Notes under the pieces: model-generated
Databases searched by the model: none
Told to the model about the DNA's origin: nothing
What the model saw: only the letters and a program-made list of their open reading frames with translations
Position numbers and translations under genes: made by a program
DNA from: Strongylocentrotus droebachiensis
Taxonomy: Eukaryota; Echinodermata; Echinoidea; Camarodonta; Strongylocentrotidae
Direction: 5' to 3'
Length of the DNA stretch: 64,000 bases
NCBI GenBank assembly: GCA_035222895.1
Contig: JAVYIG010007163.1
Coordinates: 42,176 to 106,175, forward strand
Shown here: in pieces, positions 9,813 through 22,311 of the stretch
Layout of the letters: the number at the start of each line of letters is the position of its first letter
Position numbering within the stretch: the stretch's first letter is position 1

Positions 9813-12800
9813 ACCATTTGAAGTAAATTGTAAAGTTTGTTCTCCTTTAAATTGGAGTTCTATATTAGAAAAGAAGTCAGCGGAAGAACTAGGTGTTCCA
9901 TAAACAATAGCAATTAAACAAAATTGTGGATATTTAACTCTAACTTCAAACCGTAACATTACCGGGTTCTCGTGTTTTAAATCAATTTTGCAGCTGTACA
10001 TCAAAATCTTTTTTCTATTTAATATACACGCAACAACACTACCTGATTTATTTATATCTTTTCTTACAAGATTGTAACTACTTAAATAAAGCTCAGAATC
10101 AAGGCTTGAAGCATCTGCGCAAGCTTCTTGCAAGTCAAGTATATCAAAAGGAATGTTAAACAAAATGGTTTATATGGTCAAATTCCCATCTAGTGCTATG
10201 CATATTTAAGTGAGCCATTGTAAACAAAACTTTCTATCAAAAACCAGGTTTCCCGGCGAATTTTTTTATTTTAGTTTGTTTACGTTATCATTATCATAAA
10301 ACAACAAGAATATCTACAGCATCATGTGACTTAAAAGGCATATATTCCTCCACCATTATCCATACACTACTAGCATCATGATCCGCGACATGAAGGTAGC
10401 CATAATTCATTGATAGTGTTGCGTTGATGAAACAATCGATCTGATTGGCTGTTTCTTGTGGAATACCGTATTGTGATAATGTTAAACACGCTGTGATTGG
10501 ACAATTATCTCGAGTTAATTGAAACAATTTATTTAGGTTTTTTCCGTCTTTCAAATGATGCGCAAGTTGTGTTTGTATGACTTATATGAAATGTTACCAA
10601 CTATTTTTTTTAAAGACAATATCATGTATAAATAAACACAACATGTGGGCTTATTTTCTTGAGATGTGTCACGAAAGTACCATTTGAAGTAAATTGTAAA
10701 GTTTGTTCTCCTTAAAATTGGAGTTCTATTTTAGAAAAGAGGTCAGCGGAAGAACTAGGTGTCCCATAAACAATAGCAATTACACAAAATTGTGGATATT
10801 TAACTCTAACTTCAAACCGTAACATTTCCGGGTTCTCGTGTTTTAAATCAATTTTGCAGCTGTACATCAAAATCTTTTTTCTATTTAATATACACGCAAC
10901 AACACTACCTGATTTATTTATATCTTTTCTTACAAGATTGTAACTACTTAAATAAAGCTCAGAATCAAGGCTTGAAGCATCTGCGCAAGCTTCTTGCAAG
11001 TCAAGTATATCAAAAGGAATGTTAAACAAAATGGTTTATATGGTCAAATTCCCATCTAGTGCTATGCATATTTAAGTGAGCCATTGTAAACAAAACTTTC
11101 TATCAAAAACCAGGTTTCCCGGCGAATTTTTTTATTTGAGTTTGTTTACGTTATCCTTATCATAAAACAACAAGAATATCTACAGCATCATGTGACTTAA
11201 AAGGCATATATTCCTCCACCATTATCCATACACTACTAGCATCATGATCCGCGACATGAAGGTAGCCATAATTCATTGATAGTGTTGCGTTGATGAAACA
11301 ATCGATCTGATTGGCTGTTTCTTGTGGAATACCGTATTGTGATAATGTTAAACACGCTGTGATTGGACAATTATCTCGAGTTAATTGAAAAAAATTATTT
11401 AGGTTTTTTCCGTCTTTCAAATGATGCGCAAGTTGTGTTTGTATGACTTATATGGAATGTTACCAACTATTTTTTTAAAGACAATATCATGTATAAATAA
11501 ACACAACATGTGGGCTTATTTTCTTGAGATGTGTCACGAAAGTACCATTTGAAGTAAATTGTAAAGTTTGTTCTCCTTAAAATTGGAGTTCTATTTTAGA
11601 AAAGAAGTCAGCGGAAGAACTAGGTGTTCCATAAACAATAGCAATTAAACAAAATTGTGGATATTTAACTCTAACTTCAAACCGTAACATTTCCGGGTTC
11701 TCGTGTTTTAAATCAATTTTGCAGCTGTACATCAAAATCTTTTTTCTATTTAATATACACGCAACAACACTACCTGATTTATTTATATCTTTTCTTACAA
11801 GATTGTAACTACTTAAATAAAGCTCAGAATCAAGGCTTGAAGCATCTGCGCAAGCTTCTTGCAAGTCAAGTATATCAAAAGGAATGTTAAACAAAATGGT
11901 TTATGTGGTCAAATTCCCATCTAGTGCTATGCATATTTAAGTGAGCCATTGTAAACAAAACTTTCTATCAAAAACCAGGTTCCCAGCGAAATTTTTTATT
12001 TTAGTTTGTTTACGTTATCATTATCATAAAACAACAAGAATATCTACAGCATCATGTGACTTAAAAGGCATATATTCATCCACCATTATCCATACACTAC
12101 TAGCATCATGATCCGCGACATGAAGGTAGCCATAATTCATTGATAGTGTTGCGTTGATGAAACAATCGATCTGATTAGCTGTTTCTTGTGGAATACCGTA
12201 TTGTGATAATGTTAAACACGCTGTGATTGGACAATTATATCGAGTTAATTGAAACAATTTATTTAGGTTTTTTCCGTCTTTCAAATGATGCGCAAGTTGT
12301 GTTTGTATGACTTATATGGAATGTTACCAACTATTTTTTTTAAAGACAATATCATGTATAAATAAACACAACATGTGGGCTTATTTTCTTGAGATGTGTC
12401 ACGAAAGTACCATTTGAAGTAAATTGTAAAGTTTGTTCTCCTTAAAATTGGAGTTCTATTTTAGAAAAGAAGTCAGCGGAAGAACTAGGTGTTCCATAAA
12501 CAATAGCAATTAAACAAAATTGTGGATATTTAACTCTAACTTCAAACCGTAACATTTCCGGGTTCTCGTGTTTTAAATCAATTTTGCAGCTGTACATCAA
12601 AATCTTTTTTCTATTTAATATACACGCAACAACACTACCTGATATATTTATATCTTTTCTTACAAGATTGTAACTACTTAAATAAAGCTCAGAATCAAGG
12701 CTTGAAGCATCTGCGCAAGCTTCTTGCAAGTCAAGTATATCAAAAGGAATGTTAAACAAAATGGTTTATATGGTCAAATTCCCATCTAGTGCTATGCATA

Positions 12801-15800
12801 TTTAAGTGAGCCATTGTAAACAAAACTTTCTATCAAAAACCAGGTTTCCCGGCGAATTTTTTTATTTTAGTTTGTTTACGTTATCATTATCATAAAACAA
12901 CAAGAATATCTACAGCATCATGTGACTTAAAAGGCATATATTCCTCCACCATTATCCATACACTACTAGCATCATGATCCGCGACATGAAGGTAGCCATA
13001 ATTCATTGATAGTGTTGCGTTGATGAAACAATCTATCTGATTGGCTGTTTCTTGTGGAATACCGTATTGTGATAATGTTAAACACGCTGTGATTGGACAA
13101 TTATCTCGAGTTAATTGAAACAATTTATTTAGGTTTTTTCCGTCTTTCAAATGATGCGCAAGTTGTGTTTGTATGACTTATATGGAATGTTACCAACTAT
13201 TTTTTTTAAAGACAATATCATGTATAAATAAACACAACATGTGGGCTTATTTTCTTGAGATGTGTCACGAAAGTACCATTTGAAATAAATTGTAAAGTTT
13301 GTTCTCCTTAAAATTGGAGTTCTATTTTAGAAAAGAAGTCAGCGGAAGAACTAGGTGTTCCATAAACAATAGCAATTAAACAAAATTGTGGATATTTAAC
13401 TCTAACTTCAAACCGTAACATTTCCGGGTTCTCGTGTTTTAAATCAATTTTGCAGCTGTACATCAAAATCTTTTTTCTATTTAATATACACGCAACAACA
13501 CTACCTGATATATTTATATCTTTTCTTACAAGATTGTAACTACTTAAATAAAGCTCAGAATCAAGGCTTGAAGCATCTGCGCAAGCTATTTGCAAGTCAA
13601 GTATATCAAAAGGAATGTTAAACAAAATGGTTTATATGGTCAAATTCCCATCTAGTGCTATGCATATTTAAGTGAGCCATTGTAAACAAAACTTTCTATC
13701 AAAAACCAGGTTTCCCGGCGATTTTTTTTATTTTAGTTTGTTTACGTTATCATTATCATAAAACAACAAGAATATCTACAGCATCATGTGACTTAAAAGG
13801 CATATATTCCTCCACCATTATCCATACACTACTAGCATCATGATCCGCGACATGAAGGTAGCCATAATTCATTGATAGTGTTGCGTTGATGAAACAATCT
13901 ATCTGATTGGCTGTTTCTTGTGGAATACCGTATTGTGATAATGTTAAACACGCTGTGATTGGATAATTATTTCGAGTTAATTGAAAAAATTTATTTAGGT
14001 TTTTCCGTCTTTCAAATAATGCGCAAGTTGTGTTTGTACGACTTAAAGGGAATTTTTACCAACTATTCTTTTTTAAAGACAATATCATGTATAAATAAAC
14101 ACAACATGTGGGCCTACTTTTTTGAGATGGGTCACGAAAGTACCATTTGAAGTAAATTGTAAAGTTTGTTCTCCTTTAAATTGGAGTTCTATTTGAGAAA
14201 AGAAGTCAGCGGAAGAACTAGGTGTTCCATAAACAATAGCAATTAAACAAAATTGTGGATATTTAACTCTAACTTTAAACCGTAACATTTCCGGGTTCTC
14301 GTGTTTTAAATCAATTTTGCAGCTGTACATCAAAATCTTTTTTCTATTTAATATACATGCAACAACACTACCTGATGTATTTATATATTTTCTTAAAAGA
14401 TTGTAACTACTTTAATAAAGCTCAAAATCAAGGCTTGAAGAATCTGCACAAGCTTCTTGCAAGTCAAGTATATCAAAAGGAATGTTAAACAATATGGTTT
14501 ATGTGGTCAAATTCCCATCTAGTGCTTTGCACATTTAAGTGAGCCATTGTAAACAAAAAATTCTATCAAAAACCAGATTTCCCGGCGAACATTTTATTTT
14601 AGTTTGTTTACCTTATCATTATCATAAAACAACAAGAATATCTACAGCATCATGTGACTTAAAAGGCATATATTCCTCCACCATTATGAGCATCACGATC
14701 CGCGACATGAAGGTATCCATAATTCATTGATAGTGTTGCGTTGATGAAACGATCGATCTGATTGGCTTTTGCTTGTGGAATACCGTATTGTGTTAATTTA
14801 AACACGCTGTGATTGGATAATTATTTCGAGTTAATTGAAAAAACTTATTTAGGTTTTTCCGTCTTTCAAATAATGCGCAAGTTGTGTTTGTACGACTTAT
14901 AGGGAATGTTACCAACCATTTTTTTTTAAAGACAATATCATGTATAAATAAACACAACATGTGGGCCTACTTTCTTGAGATGGGTCACGAAAGTACCATT
15001 TGAAGTAAATTGTAAAGTTTGTTCTCCTTTAAATTGGAGTTCTATTTTAGAAAAGAAGTCAGCGGAAGAACTAGGTGTTCCATAAACAATAGCAATTAAA
15101 CAAAATTGTGGATATTTAACTCTAACTTTAAACCGTAACATTTCCGGGTTCTCGTGTTTTAAATCAATTTTGCAGCTGTACATCAAAATCTTTTTTCTAT
15201 TTAATATACATGCAACAACACTACCTGATGTATTTATATATTTTCTTAAAAGATTGTAACTACTTTAATAAAGCTCAAAATCAAGGCTTGAAGAATCTGC
15301 ACAAGCTTCTTGCAAGTCAAGTATATCAAAAGGAATGTTAAACAATATGGTTTATGTGGTCAAATTCCCATCTAGTGCTTTGCACATTTAAGTGAGCCAT
15401 TGTAAACAAAAAATTCTATCAAAAACCAGATTTCCCGGCGAACATTTTATTTTAGTTTGTTTACCTTATCATTATCATAAAACAACAAGAATATCTACAG
15501 CATCATGTGACTTAAAAGGCATATATTCCTCCACCATTATGAGCATCACGATCCGCGACATGAAGGTATCCATAATTCATTGATAGTGTTGCGTTGATGA
15601 AACGATCGATCTGATTGGCTTTTGCTTGTTGAATACCGTATTGTGTTAATTTAAACACGCTGTGATTGGATAATTATTTCGAGTTAATTGAAAAAACTTA
15701 TTTAGGTTTTTCCGTCTTTCAAATAATGCGCAAGTTGTGTTTGTACGACTTATAGGGAATGTTACCAACCATTTTTTTTTAAAGACAATATCATGTATAA

Positions 15801-17512
15801 ATAAACACAACATGTGGGCCTACTTTCTTGAGATGGGTCACGAAAGTACCATTTGAAGTAAATTGTAAAGTTTGTTCTCCTTTAAATTGGAGTTCTATTT
15901 TAGAAAAGAAGTCAGCGGAAGAACTAGGTGTTCCATAAACAATAGCAATTAAACAAAATTGTAGATATTTAACTCTAACTTCAAACCGTAACATTTCCGG
16001 GTTCTCGTGTTTTAAATCAATTTTGCAGCTGTACATCAAAATCTATTTTCTATTTAATATACACGCAACAACACTACCTGATGTATTTATATCTTTTCTT
16101 ACAAGACTGTAACTACTTAAATAAAGCTCAGAATCAAGGCTTGAAGCATCTGCGCAAGCTTCTTGCAAGTCAAGTATATCAAAAGGAATGTTAAACAAAA
16201 TGGTTTATGTGGTCAAATTCCCATCTAGTGCTATGCATATTTAAGTGAGCCATTGTAAAAAAAACATTCTATCAAAAACCAGATTTCCCGGCGAAACATT
16301 TTATTTTAGTTTGTTTACCTTATCATTATCATAAAAACAACAAGAATATCTACAGCATTATGTGACTTAAAAGGCATATATTCCTCCACCATTATGAGCA
16401 TCACGATCCGCGACATGAAGGTAGCCATAATTCATTGATAGTGTTGCGTTGATGAAACGATCGATCTGATTGGCTGTTGCTTGTGGAATACCGTATTGTG
16501 ATAATGTTAAACACGCTGTGATTGGATAATTATTTCGAGTTAATTGAAACAATTTATTTAGGTTTTTTCCGTCTTTCAAATGATGCGCAAGTTGTGTTTG
16601 TACGGCTTATAGGGAATGTTACCAACTATTTTTTTTAAAGACAATATCATGTATAAATAAATACAACATGTGGGCCTACTTTCTTGAGATGGGTCACGAA
16701 AGTACCATTTGAAGTAAATTGTAAAGTTTGTTCTCCTTAAAATTGGAGTTCTATTTTAGAAAAGAAGTCAGCGGAAGAACTGGGTGTTCCATAAACAATA
16801 GCAATTAAACAAAATTGTGGATATTTAACTCTAACTTCAAATCGTAACATTTCCGGGTTCTCGTGTTTTCAATCATTTTTGCAGCTGTACATAAAAATCT
16901 ATTTTCTATTTAATATACAAGCAACAGCACTACATGATGTATTTATATCTTTTCTTACAAGATTGTAACTACTTTAATAAAGCTCAGAATCAAGGCTTGA
17001 AGCATCTGCGCAAGCTTCTTGCAAGTCAAGTATATCAAAAGGAATGTTAAACAAACTGGTTCATGTGGTCAAATTCCCATCTAGTGCTATGCATATTCCA
17101 GTGAGCCATTGTAAAAAAAACTTTCTATCAAAAACCAGATTTCCCGGCGAAACATTTCATTTTAGTTTGTTTACGTTATCATTATTATAAAACAACAAGA
17201 ATATCTACAGCATCATGTGACTTAAAAGGCATATATTCCCCCACCATTATCCATACACTACTAGCATCACGATCCGCGACATGAAGGTAGCCATAATTCA
17301 TTGATAGTGTTGCGTTGATGAAACAACTGATCTGATTGGCTGTTGCTTGTGGAATACCGTATTGTGATAATGTTAAACACGCTGTGATTGGATAATTATC
17401 TCGAGTTAATTAAAACAATTTATTAAGGTTTTGTCCGTCTTTCAAATAATGCGCAAGTTGTGTTTGTACGACTTATAGGGAATGTTACCAACTATCTTTT
17501 TTTAAAGGCAAT
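9813..17512 (-). repeat. Macrosatellite of nine 854-866-bp units carrying LINE-endonuclease fragments
   Basis: The unit marker 'TTCTCCTT[TA]AAATTGGAG' recurs at 9839, 10705, 11571, 12437, 13303, 14168, 15022, 15876 and 16731. Periods are about 866 for the first five intervals and 854-855 afterwards, so there are two homogenised subfamilies. On the minus strand each unit encodes a piece of a CR1/L2-type endonuclease: an open frame with 'FDILDLQEA', 'DSELYLSSYNLVRKD' and 'IVYGTPSSSADFF' at 10712-11029, 11577-11894, 12442-12759, 13308-13625, and shorter in later units. A second, unidentified 86-codon frame lies at 10294-10554, 11160-11420, 12024-12284 and 12890-13150. The endonuclease frame is broken just before its start. 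The array abuts the right terminal repeat at 17520. Confidence 0.85.
11160..11420 (-). other. Representative 86-codon unidentified frame of the macrosatellite
   Basis: One of four near-identical open copies; later units are truncated or broken. It begins MKDGKNLN and contains ITACLTLSQYGIPQETANQI and MNYGYLHVADHDASS. It lies upstream, on the minus strand, of the endonuclease fragment in the adjoining unit portion. I do not recognise it. Openness in several units reflects recent duplication and is not evidence of function. It could be the degraded N-terminal part of the captured LINE or an unrelated captured segment. Confidence 0.35.
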
Positions 17513-18060
17513 ATCAATATCAACCAATCACAACGCACTCCTTTAATTCAAATTCAAATATTCAAATAATTTATTCACTCAATATAAAAACAGACACATA
17601 GAATTGCGAATAAACGCATACATGTATAACAAATATAAAAAAATGGACATAGCAAAATCAGTAAATGACAACACAAATAACATAAATTGAGTGGGGATCA
17701 GATTAAAGATCTACTCAAAGATCTTGTGAATTCGACCCGTTAGAATAAAATAAATTGCATTGTATACTGTTGCATGTACAACAACAGGAGGGAGAGAATA
17801 CATATACAGCTACAGCTGGGTCAGAGAGAAACAAGAGAGGGAGGTAGATAGAGAGAGAGAGAGAGGGGAAGAGGAAGGAAAATTGAAGGAGAGAAAGGCA
17901 AGATGAGAAGTAAAGTTAATACATAGGATGAAATTAGACCCAAGCAGAATAATAGTACATACAAAATAGAAAATAGAAATAACAATTATAAAAAGAAAAA
18001 ACCCATACAAACCAGGAATATAACAATTAACATTGACATAAACAACAAACAACAGGTGAC

Positions 18061-19671
18061 TCAATGTGGATAAGATTGTAAAAGCCTTTCTTTGTATTGT
18101 CTCTTGAAAACATTCAGAGAGCATGCAGATTTTAGATAAGGTGGCAATGCATTCCATAGTTTGGGACCTGCATAGTAAATTGTCTTTTGAGAAACTGAAG
18201 TTCTTGCATATGGGATGTGAAAGTCTGCATTTGAACGAGTACAGTGGGAGTGGATTGAAGAGTTAATGGAAACATAGCGAGTCAGGGATAATGGCAAGAT
18301 CTGTCTCTGACAAGAGAACATAAAAATTAATTTATACAAATCAAATACATTCAAGATTTTTAATTGAGTAAATAAAGGTTTAGTGGAGGGGAGGAAAGGC
18401 ATTTTACAAATTATCCTCACTGCTCTTTTTTGCAATCTATATACTCTCAACATTTTTACTTGAGAAGCTGAGGCCCAGACAATGTTGCAATATATAAGAA
18501 AAGGGTAAATGAGTGTGTAGTAAAGAGATAACAAAATATTTCTAGGCAGATAATTTAGTTTGTTCATTACACCAATATTTCGTGAAATTGTTGTACATAT
18601 GTAATTTACATGGTCATGCCAACGCAATTTGTCATCAATTTGAATTCCTAGAAATTTTGTGTTAGATACTATTGTGATTTCAGAGCCATTTAGATATACC
18701 TTATAGTTGGAAATATCAATATTTCTTTTGGTGAAAATCATCATGTGAGTTTTGTTTGTATTAAGTAGTAGCTTGTTAAGTTTGAGCCAATGGGCGACAT
18801 GTTCTAGTTCATGGTCTAAAGTTTGAATAAGAGTTGCTTCATCTTTGTTTGATAAAGAAATTGTAGTGTCATCTGCAAAGAGGACATAACTAAGTTTCGA
18901 AGAACATTTATGAATATCATTTATATATATTAGAAAAAGTAGAGGGCCTAGAATTGACCCTTGCGGAATTCCGCATGAGATTTTTTGCATATCAGATTGG
19001 TTTTTATTGTAAACAGTGAATTGTTTTCGGTCATCTAAATAGCTCTGAAACCATTTCAAAGGGATACCTCTGATGCCTAAACAAAATAGTTTTGCTAATA
19101 ATATTTTATGATTTAAACAATCAAAGGCCTTTGAAAGGTCTAAAAACACACCGATAGATATATCTTTAGCATCCATAGCTCTTGTAATGGTGTGAATAAA
19201 TTCAATGAGAGCAGAAGAGGTTGAGTGTTTAGACCTGAAGCCAAATTGATTACTGAAAAGCAACTGAAATCTTTCAATGAAAGTGATAAGTCGATTGTAC
19301 ATGCATTTCTCAAGAATCTTTGAGAATATAGGAAGGAGAGAAATTGGCCGATAATTTGAATACAGATTAGATTGACCCTTCTTAAATATTGGAATAACCT
19401 TCGCAACTTTTAACTTGTCAGGAAATATTCCATTGTTAATAGAAACATTAAATATTGCACATAAGGGTTTACTAATCAAGTGAATAATTTTCTTAACTAC
19501 AGATATGTGAACATCATCATATCCTGGACTTGTACCACCTTTCATTTTGTCTACAATATTTATAATTTCACTTTCATGTATAGGTTTACAGAAAAAAGAA
19601 TGCGAGTTGTTTACAATATGAGCAGTCGGGGAACAAGTAGGCTGGGCTACATTGTTTACTTCACTGAGCAT
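18061..19671 (-). CDS. LINE reverse transcriptase (ORF2 C-terminal part)
   Basis: A 536-codon frame with the ordered RT blocks: NYRPISLLPIFSKILEK, NQFGFRSKHST, motif A FLDLSKAFDCLNH, motif B GIPQGSILGPLLF, catalytic FADDT, then the thumb with LLNTNKTHMMIF and a C-terminal Trp/Tyr-rich connection region. It performs target-primed reverse transcription of the LINE RNA. The catalytic aspartates are all present, and the stop lies about 500 bp before the 3' tail. It is separated from the linker frame by a frameshift at the T-run near 19760-19775 (an A-run in the coding strand). CR1/L2 clade by motif style; the exact clade is not resolved. Confidence 0.9.
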   Translation of the reverse strand: MLSEVNNVAQPTCSPTAHIVNNSHSFFCKPIHESEIINIVDKMKGGTSPGYDDVHISVVKKIIHLISKPLCAIFNVSINNGIFPDKLKVAKVIPIFKKGQSNLYSNYRPISLLPIFSKILEKCMYNRLITFIERFQLLFSNQFGFRSKHSTSSALIEFIHTITRAMDAKDISIGVFLDLSKAFDCLNHKILLAKLFCLGIRGIPLKWFQSYLDDRKQFTVYNKNQSDMQKISCGIPQGSILGPLLFLIYINDIHKCSSKLSYVLFADDTTISLSNKDEATLIQTLDHELEHVAHWLKLNKLLLNTNKTHMMIFTKRNIDISNYKVYLNGSEITIVSNTKFLGIQIDDKLRWHDHVNYICTTISRNIGVMNKLNYLPRNILLSLYYTLIYPFLIYCNIVWASASQVKMLRVYRLQKRAVRIICKMPFLPSTKPLFTQLKILNVFDLYKLIFMFSCQRQILPLSLTRYVSINSSIHSHCTRSNADFHIPYARTSVSQKTIYYAGPKLWNALPPYLKSACSLNVFKRQYKERLLQSYPH

Positions 19672-19679
19672 TCTTGGTG

Positions 19680-20126
19680 CTACATGAACAAAGTAATCAT
19701 TAAAACCTTCTGCAACAGCTTCATCGTCAATGGACTCACCATCCTTTTTGAATTCAGGAATTTTTTTTTTTTTTTCTTTCTCAATAGGTTATTTATCACT
19801 TTCCATGTCCCTGACATGTTACCATTCAAATTTTTAAATCTCTGATTATAGTAATTTGTCTTTGCTTTGCGGATTTCCCTAGTAACAATATTTCTATATG
19901 AATTGTATTGGTTTTTATTTTCATTAGTAGGTTTCTTTAAATATTTTCTATAAAGCCTGAGTTTTTTATTGGAAAGTTTTTTTAGGTAAGTAGTATACCA
20001 TGGTTTTTTAAAGTTTTTTTTTTTTGCGTATGGTGGTAAAAGGAAAACACTCATTGTATAAAGCCATGAACACTGAAATGAAGCTGTTGTAGTTAACATT
20101 AGAATCTTCAATTTGTATACAATCAT
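19680..20126 (-). CDS. LINE ORF2 linker between endonuclease and RT (frameshifted)
   Basis: A Lys/Tyr/Asn-rich frame containing KPWYTTYLKKLSNKKLRLYR and FKNLNGNMSGTWKVINNLL, typical of the segment between the AP-endonuclease and RT of CR1-type LINEs. It overlaps the end of the endonuclease frame and is offset from both neighbours by A-run slippage (plus-strand T-runs at about 20016-20029 and 19760-19775). These runs are either genuine inactivating indels or assembly errors in homopolymers. Confidence 0.75.
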   Translation of the reverse strand: MIVYKLKILMLTTTASFQCSWLYTMSVFLLPPYAKKKNFKKPWYTTYLKKLSNKKLRLYRKYLKKPTNENKNQYNSYRNIVTREIRKAKTNYYNQRFKNLNGNMSGTWKVINNLLRKKKKKKFLNSKRMVSPLTMKLLQKVLMITLFM

Positions 20127-21069
20127 GCCAATCTAGTTCACTTAAACTTTGACTGAACTTCAAAAAATTTGCATCATTAAAGACACGCTTGTTTACAGGT
20201 AAATCTATGTTTTCACTCAATTTCAAAAGAACATTGGTAAAAGTAAAGACAGGTAGGTGGTCACTTAAATCACTTAATAATATACCTGATTCACAGCCGG
20301 CATCAGCATTGGTAAGAATATTGTCTAAGAGTGATGCTTTATGGCGAGATATGCGAGTTGGTGCTTGTATCAATGGTAACACAGAGAAAGTGTAAAGGGT
20401 ATCTAAAAATCGATCTGTAATGCTACGGTTGGTAACCGATGCAAGGTCAATATTAAAATCACCAAGCAAAAAGCAAGATTTATGTTCACGACTAATTTTC
20501 TCTAATATCCCTGTAAGTTTTTGTAAAAAATCTTCAATCGAACTTGCAGGAGGCCTGTAAACCGCGCCCACTACACAATAACGTGATGTACATGTACATA
20601 AAACATTGTCAAATTCAGGAAATTCAAGAAATAAAGATTCAAAACTGTCAGACATAAAAGTGAAGTCATTTCTTTGATTATATTTCAAATCTGTTTGAAT
20701 AAACATTCCCACACCACCTCCTATTCTTTGAGATCTATTATTCACAATCAAATCATAGTTATCAATGTTGTACAAACTCAATGAATCTTCAGGCTTAAAC
20801 CATGTTTCTGTTAGTCCTATTATAGTGAAATTATGATGAATGTCATTTAAAAACAGGGAAAATATGTCAAAGTTCTTGACGAGACTTCGACAATTAAAAT
20901 GAATACAGGAAAAATTCTGAGAAACCTTATCTTTTGCATCTATGAATCCATTGAACTCATCACATGAATAGTAATTTGACTGAGGATGTAGGTCACTGTC
21001 CACTCCGTTTAAAGAGTCAAGGCCGTTAAATGTAAACGAATTGGGTCGGCTTAAAATTGAGTCACACAT
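20008..21069 (-). CDS. LINE AP-type endonuclease (ORF2 N-terminal part)
   Basis: A 353-codon frame with the exonuclease-endonuclease-phosphatase motifs in order: IHFNCRSL with the metal-binding Asn, GLTETW with the catalytic Glu, GGGVGMFI, VYRPPASS, LLGDFNIDL, and a C-terminal SDHLPV with the catalytic His. It nicks the target DNA to start retrotransposition. It ends in an A-run where the frame shifts into the linker. Fragments of a related endonuclease form the macrosatellite at 9813-17512, but these are too diverged to derive from this copy. Confidence 0.88.
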   Translation of the reverse strand: MCDSILSRPNSFTFNGLDSLNGVDSDLHPQSNYYSCDEFNGFIDAKDKVSQNFSCIHFNCRSLVKNFDIFSLFLNDIHHNFTIIGLTETWFKPEDSLSLYNIDNYDLIVNNRSQRIGGGVGMFIQTDLKYNQRNDFTFMSDSFESLFLEFPEFDNVLCTCTSRYCVVGAVYRPPASSIEDFLQKLTGILEKISREHKSCFLLGDFNIDLASVTNRSITDRFLDTLYTFSVLPLIQAPTRISRHKASLLDNILTNADAGCESGILLSDLSDHLPVFTFTNVLLKLSENIDLPVNKRVFNDANFLKFSQSLSELDWHDCIQIEDSNVNYNSFISVFMALYNECFPFTTIRKKKKL

Positions 21070-21372
21070 ATATACTATTACAAATGAAAAATAAAAACAA
21101 GTACACCAAGTAGACTATAAGCAATATAAAACAGTGCATTAAAAAAAAAGAAGAGGAATATCTGAAAATATTCACTGATCAAAGTCCAGTTAGGAGAATA
21201 AAACGGACATATAGGTAAACGCAGTAACAAATAAAGATTAAAAAGTCAGTTGTTTGATCAAGGAAAAAAAGAAAACACATATCAAACTTGCCAGAACTAC
21301 AGATTTCAGTGTTCGGACGGTATGATGTCGATTCAAAATGAGAATATGGCAAAAGGAGAGCACTCAGCGTCA

Positions 21373-22311
21373 TCACAATATGTTCAGACGTTCAAGATCT
21401 GCTTCAGAAGACACAATTGATGTGTTGAACTTGCCTCCAGACGCTTTCACCTGTACAAAAATTCTACCATCTGCTGTCCAAGAGTTGGTCACTTTCTTAC
21501 TCGTATACACTTTGCGATACAGATCCTGGTTTAGCGCAGTGAGGTCTTCTTGAATTGAGATGCCACTTCCTTTCAATCTTCTGCGGGATTTGATCGTTTT
21601 AGACCTCACGCGGTAGCTAAGAAATTTTACGATTAGTGCTCTATGATATCCAGGCTTAACCTTTCCAACTCTATGACAGCGATCAATATCAGGTGAAGAC
21701 ACATCGAGGCCAAGTCGATTTCGAAAGACATCAAGTGCGATCATTTCACAGTTTTCATCTCGACTCTCCTCGATTCCGAAGACGCGAATACAATTACGAC
21801 GCGAATATTGCTCCATGTCGTTGTTTGCTCGCTTGAGAATTTTTAGTCGCTCCTGTTGCGCCTCGACCTGCTTGTGTAGCCTGGTGAAATCCTTCTGTAC
21901 TTCGTCAAGCTTAACATGCAGTTCGTGGATGGACCCACGGTTCTCCTCGCTGCAATTCAACAAGCGCTGGTACGTAGTATCAACAACTTTGTGAACCATA
22001 GATGTAATCATGGCCATCATCTTTTCATGGAACGTATCATTGGCCATGAGGTCTGTCATCACCTCACTGACTAAATCTGCTGGACTGAGAGGTTGACCCT
22101 GGGCTGAGTTAGTCGGCAGTGAAACCTGTGGAAGTTCGTCGGATGTCGAGCCAGCAACCGGTGTATTGCCAGCCTTTCCAAGGACCTCTGTTTCAGGACT
22201 CGGCGATGAGGCAGTGCTGTCATAATTGGCTTCAGCATGACTATTCATGGTGCAATCACCCTGCTTTGGATTTGGCTTAGTCAATTTTGACTTTCTGGTA
22301 TTTATTGGCAT
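21373..22311 (-). CDS. LINE ORF1 protein (coiled coil plus RNA-binding domain)
   Basis: A 312-codon intact frame. The N-terminus is basic and low in structure. Residues ~100-185 form a coiled coil with heptads (ELHVKLDEVQKDFTRLHKQV). These are followed by an RRM-like block starting NCIRVFGIEES and the segment DRCHRVGKVKPG, then a C-terminal domain with EDLTALNQDLYRK. This is the architecture of L1/CR1 ORF1 nucleic-acid chaperones that coat the element RNA. It lies about 0.3 kb upstream of ORF2. Confidence 0.85.
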   Translation of the reverse strand: MPINTRKSKLTKPNPKQGDCTMNSHAEANYDSTASSPSPETEVLGKAGNTPVAGSTSDELPQVSLPTNSAQGQPLSPADLVSEVMTDLMANDTFHEKMMAMITSMVHKVVDTTYQRLLNCSEENRGSIHELHVKLDEVQKDFTRLHKQVEAQQERLKILKRANNDMEQYSRRNCIRVFGIEESRDENCEMIALDVFRNRLGLDVSSPDIDRCHRVGKVKPGYHRALIVKFLSYRVRSKTIKSRRRLKGSGISIQEDLTALNQDLYRKVYTSKKVTNSWTADGRIFVQVKASGGKFNTSIVSSEADLERLNIL

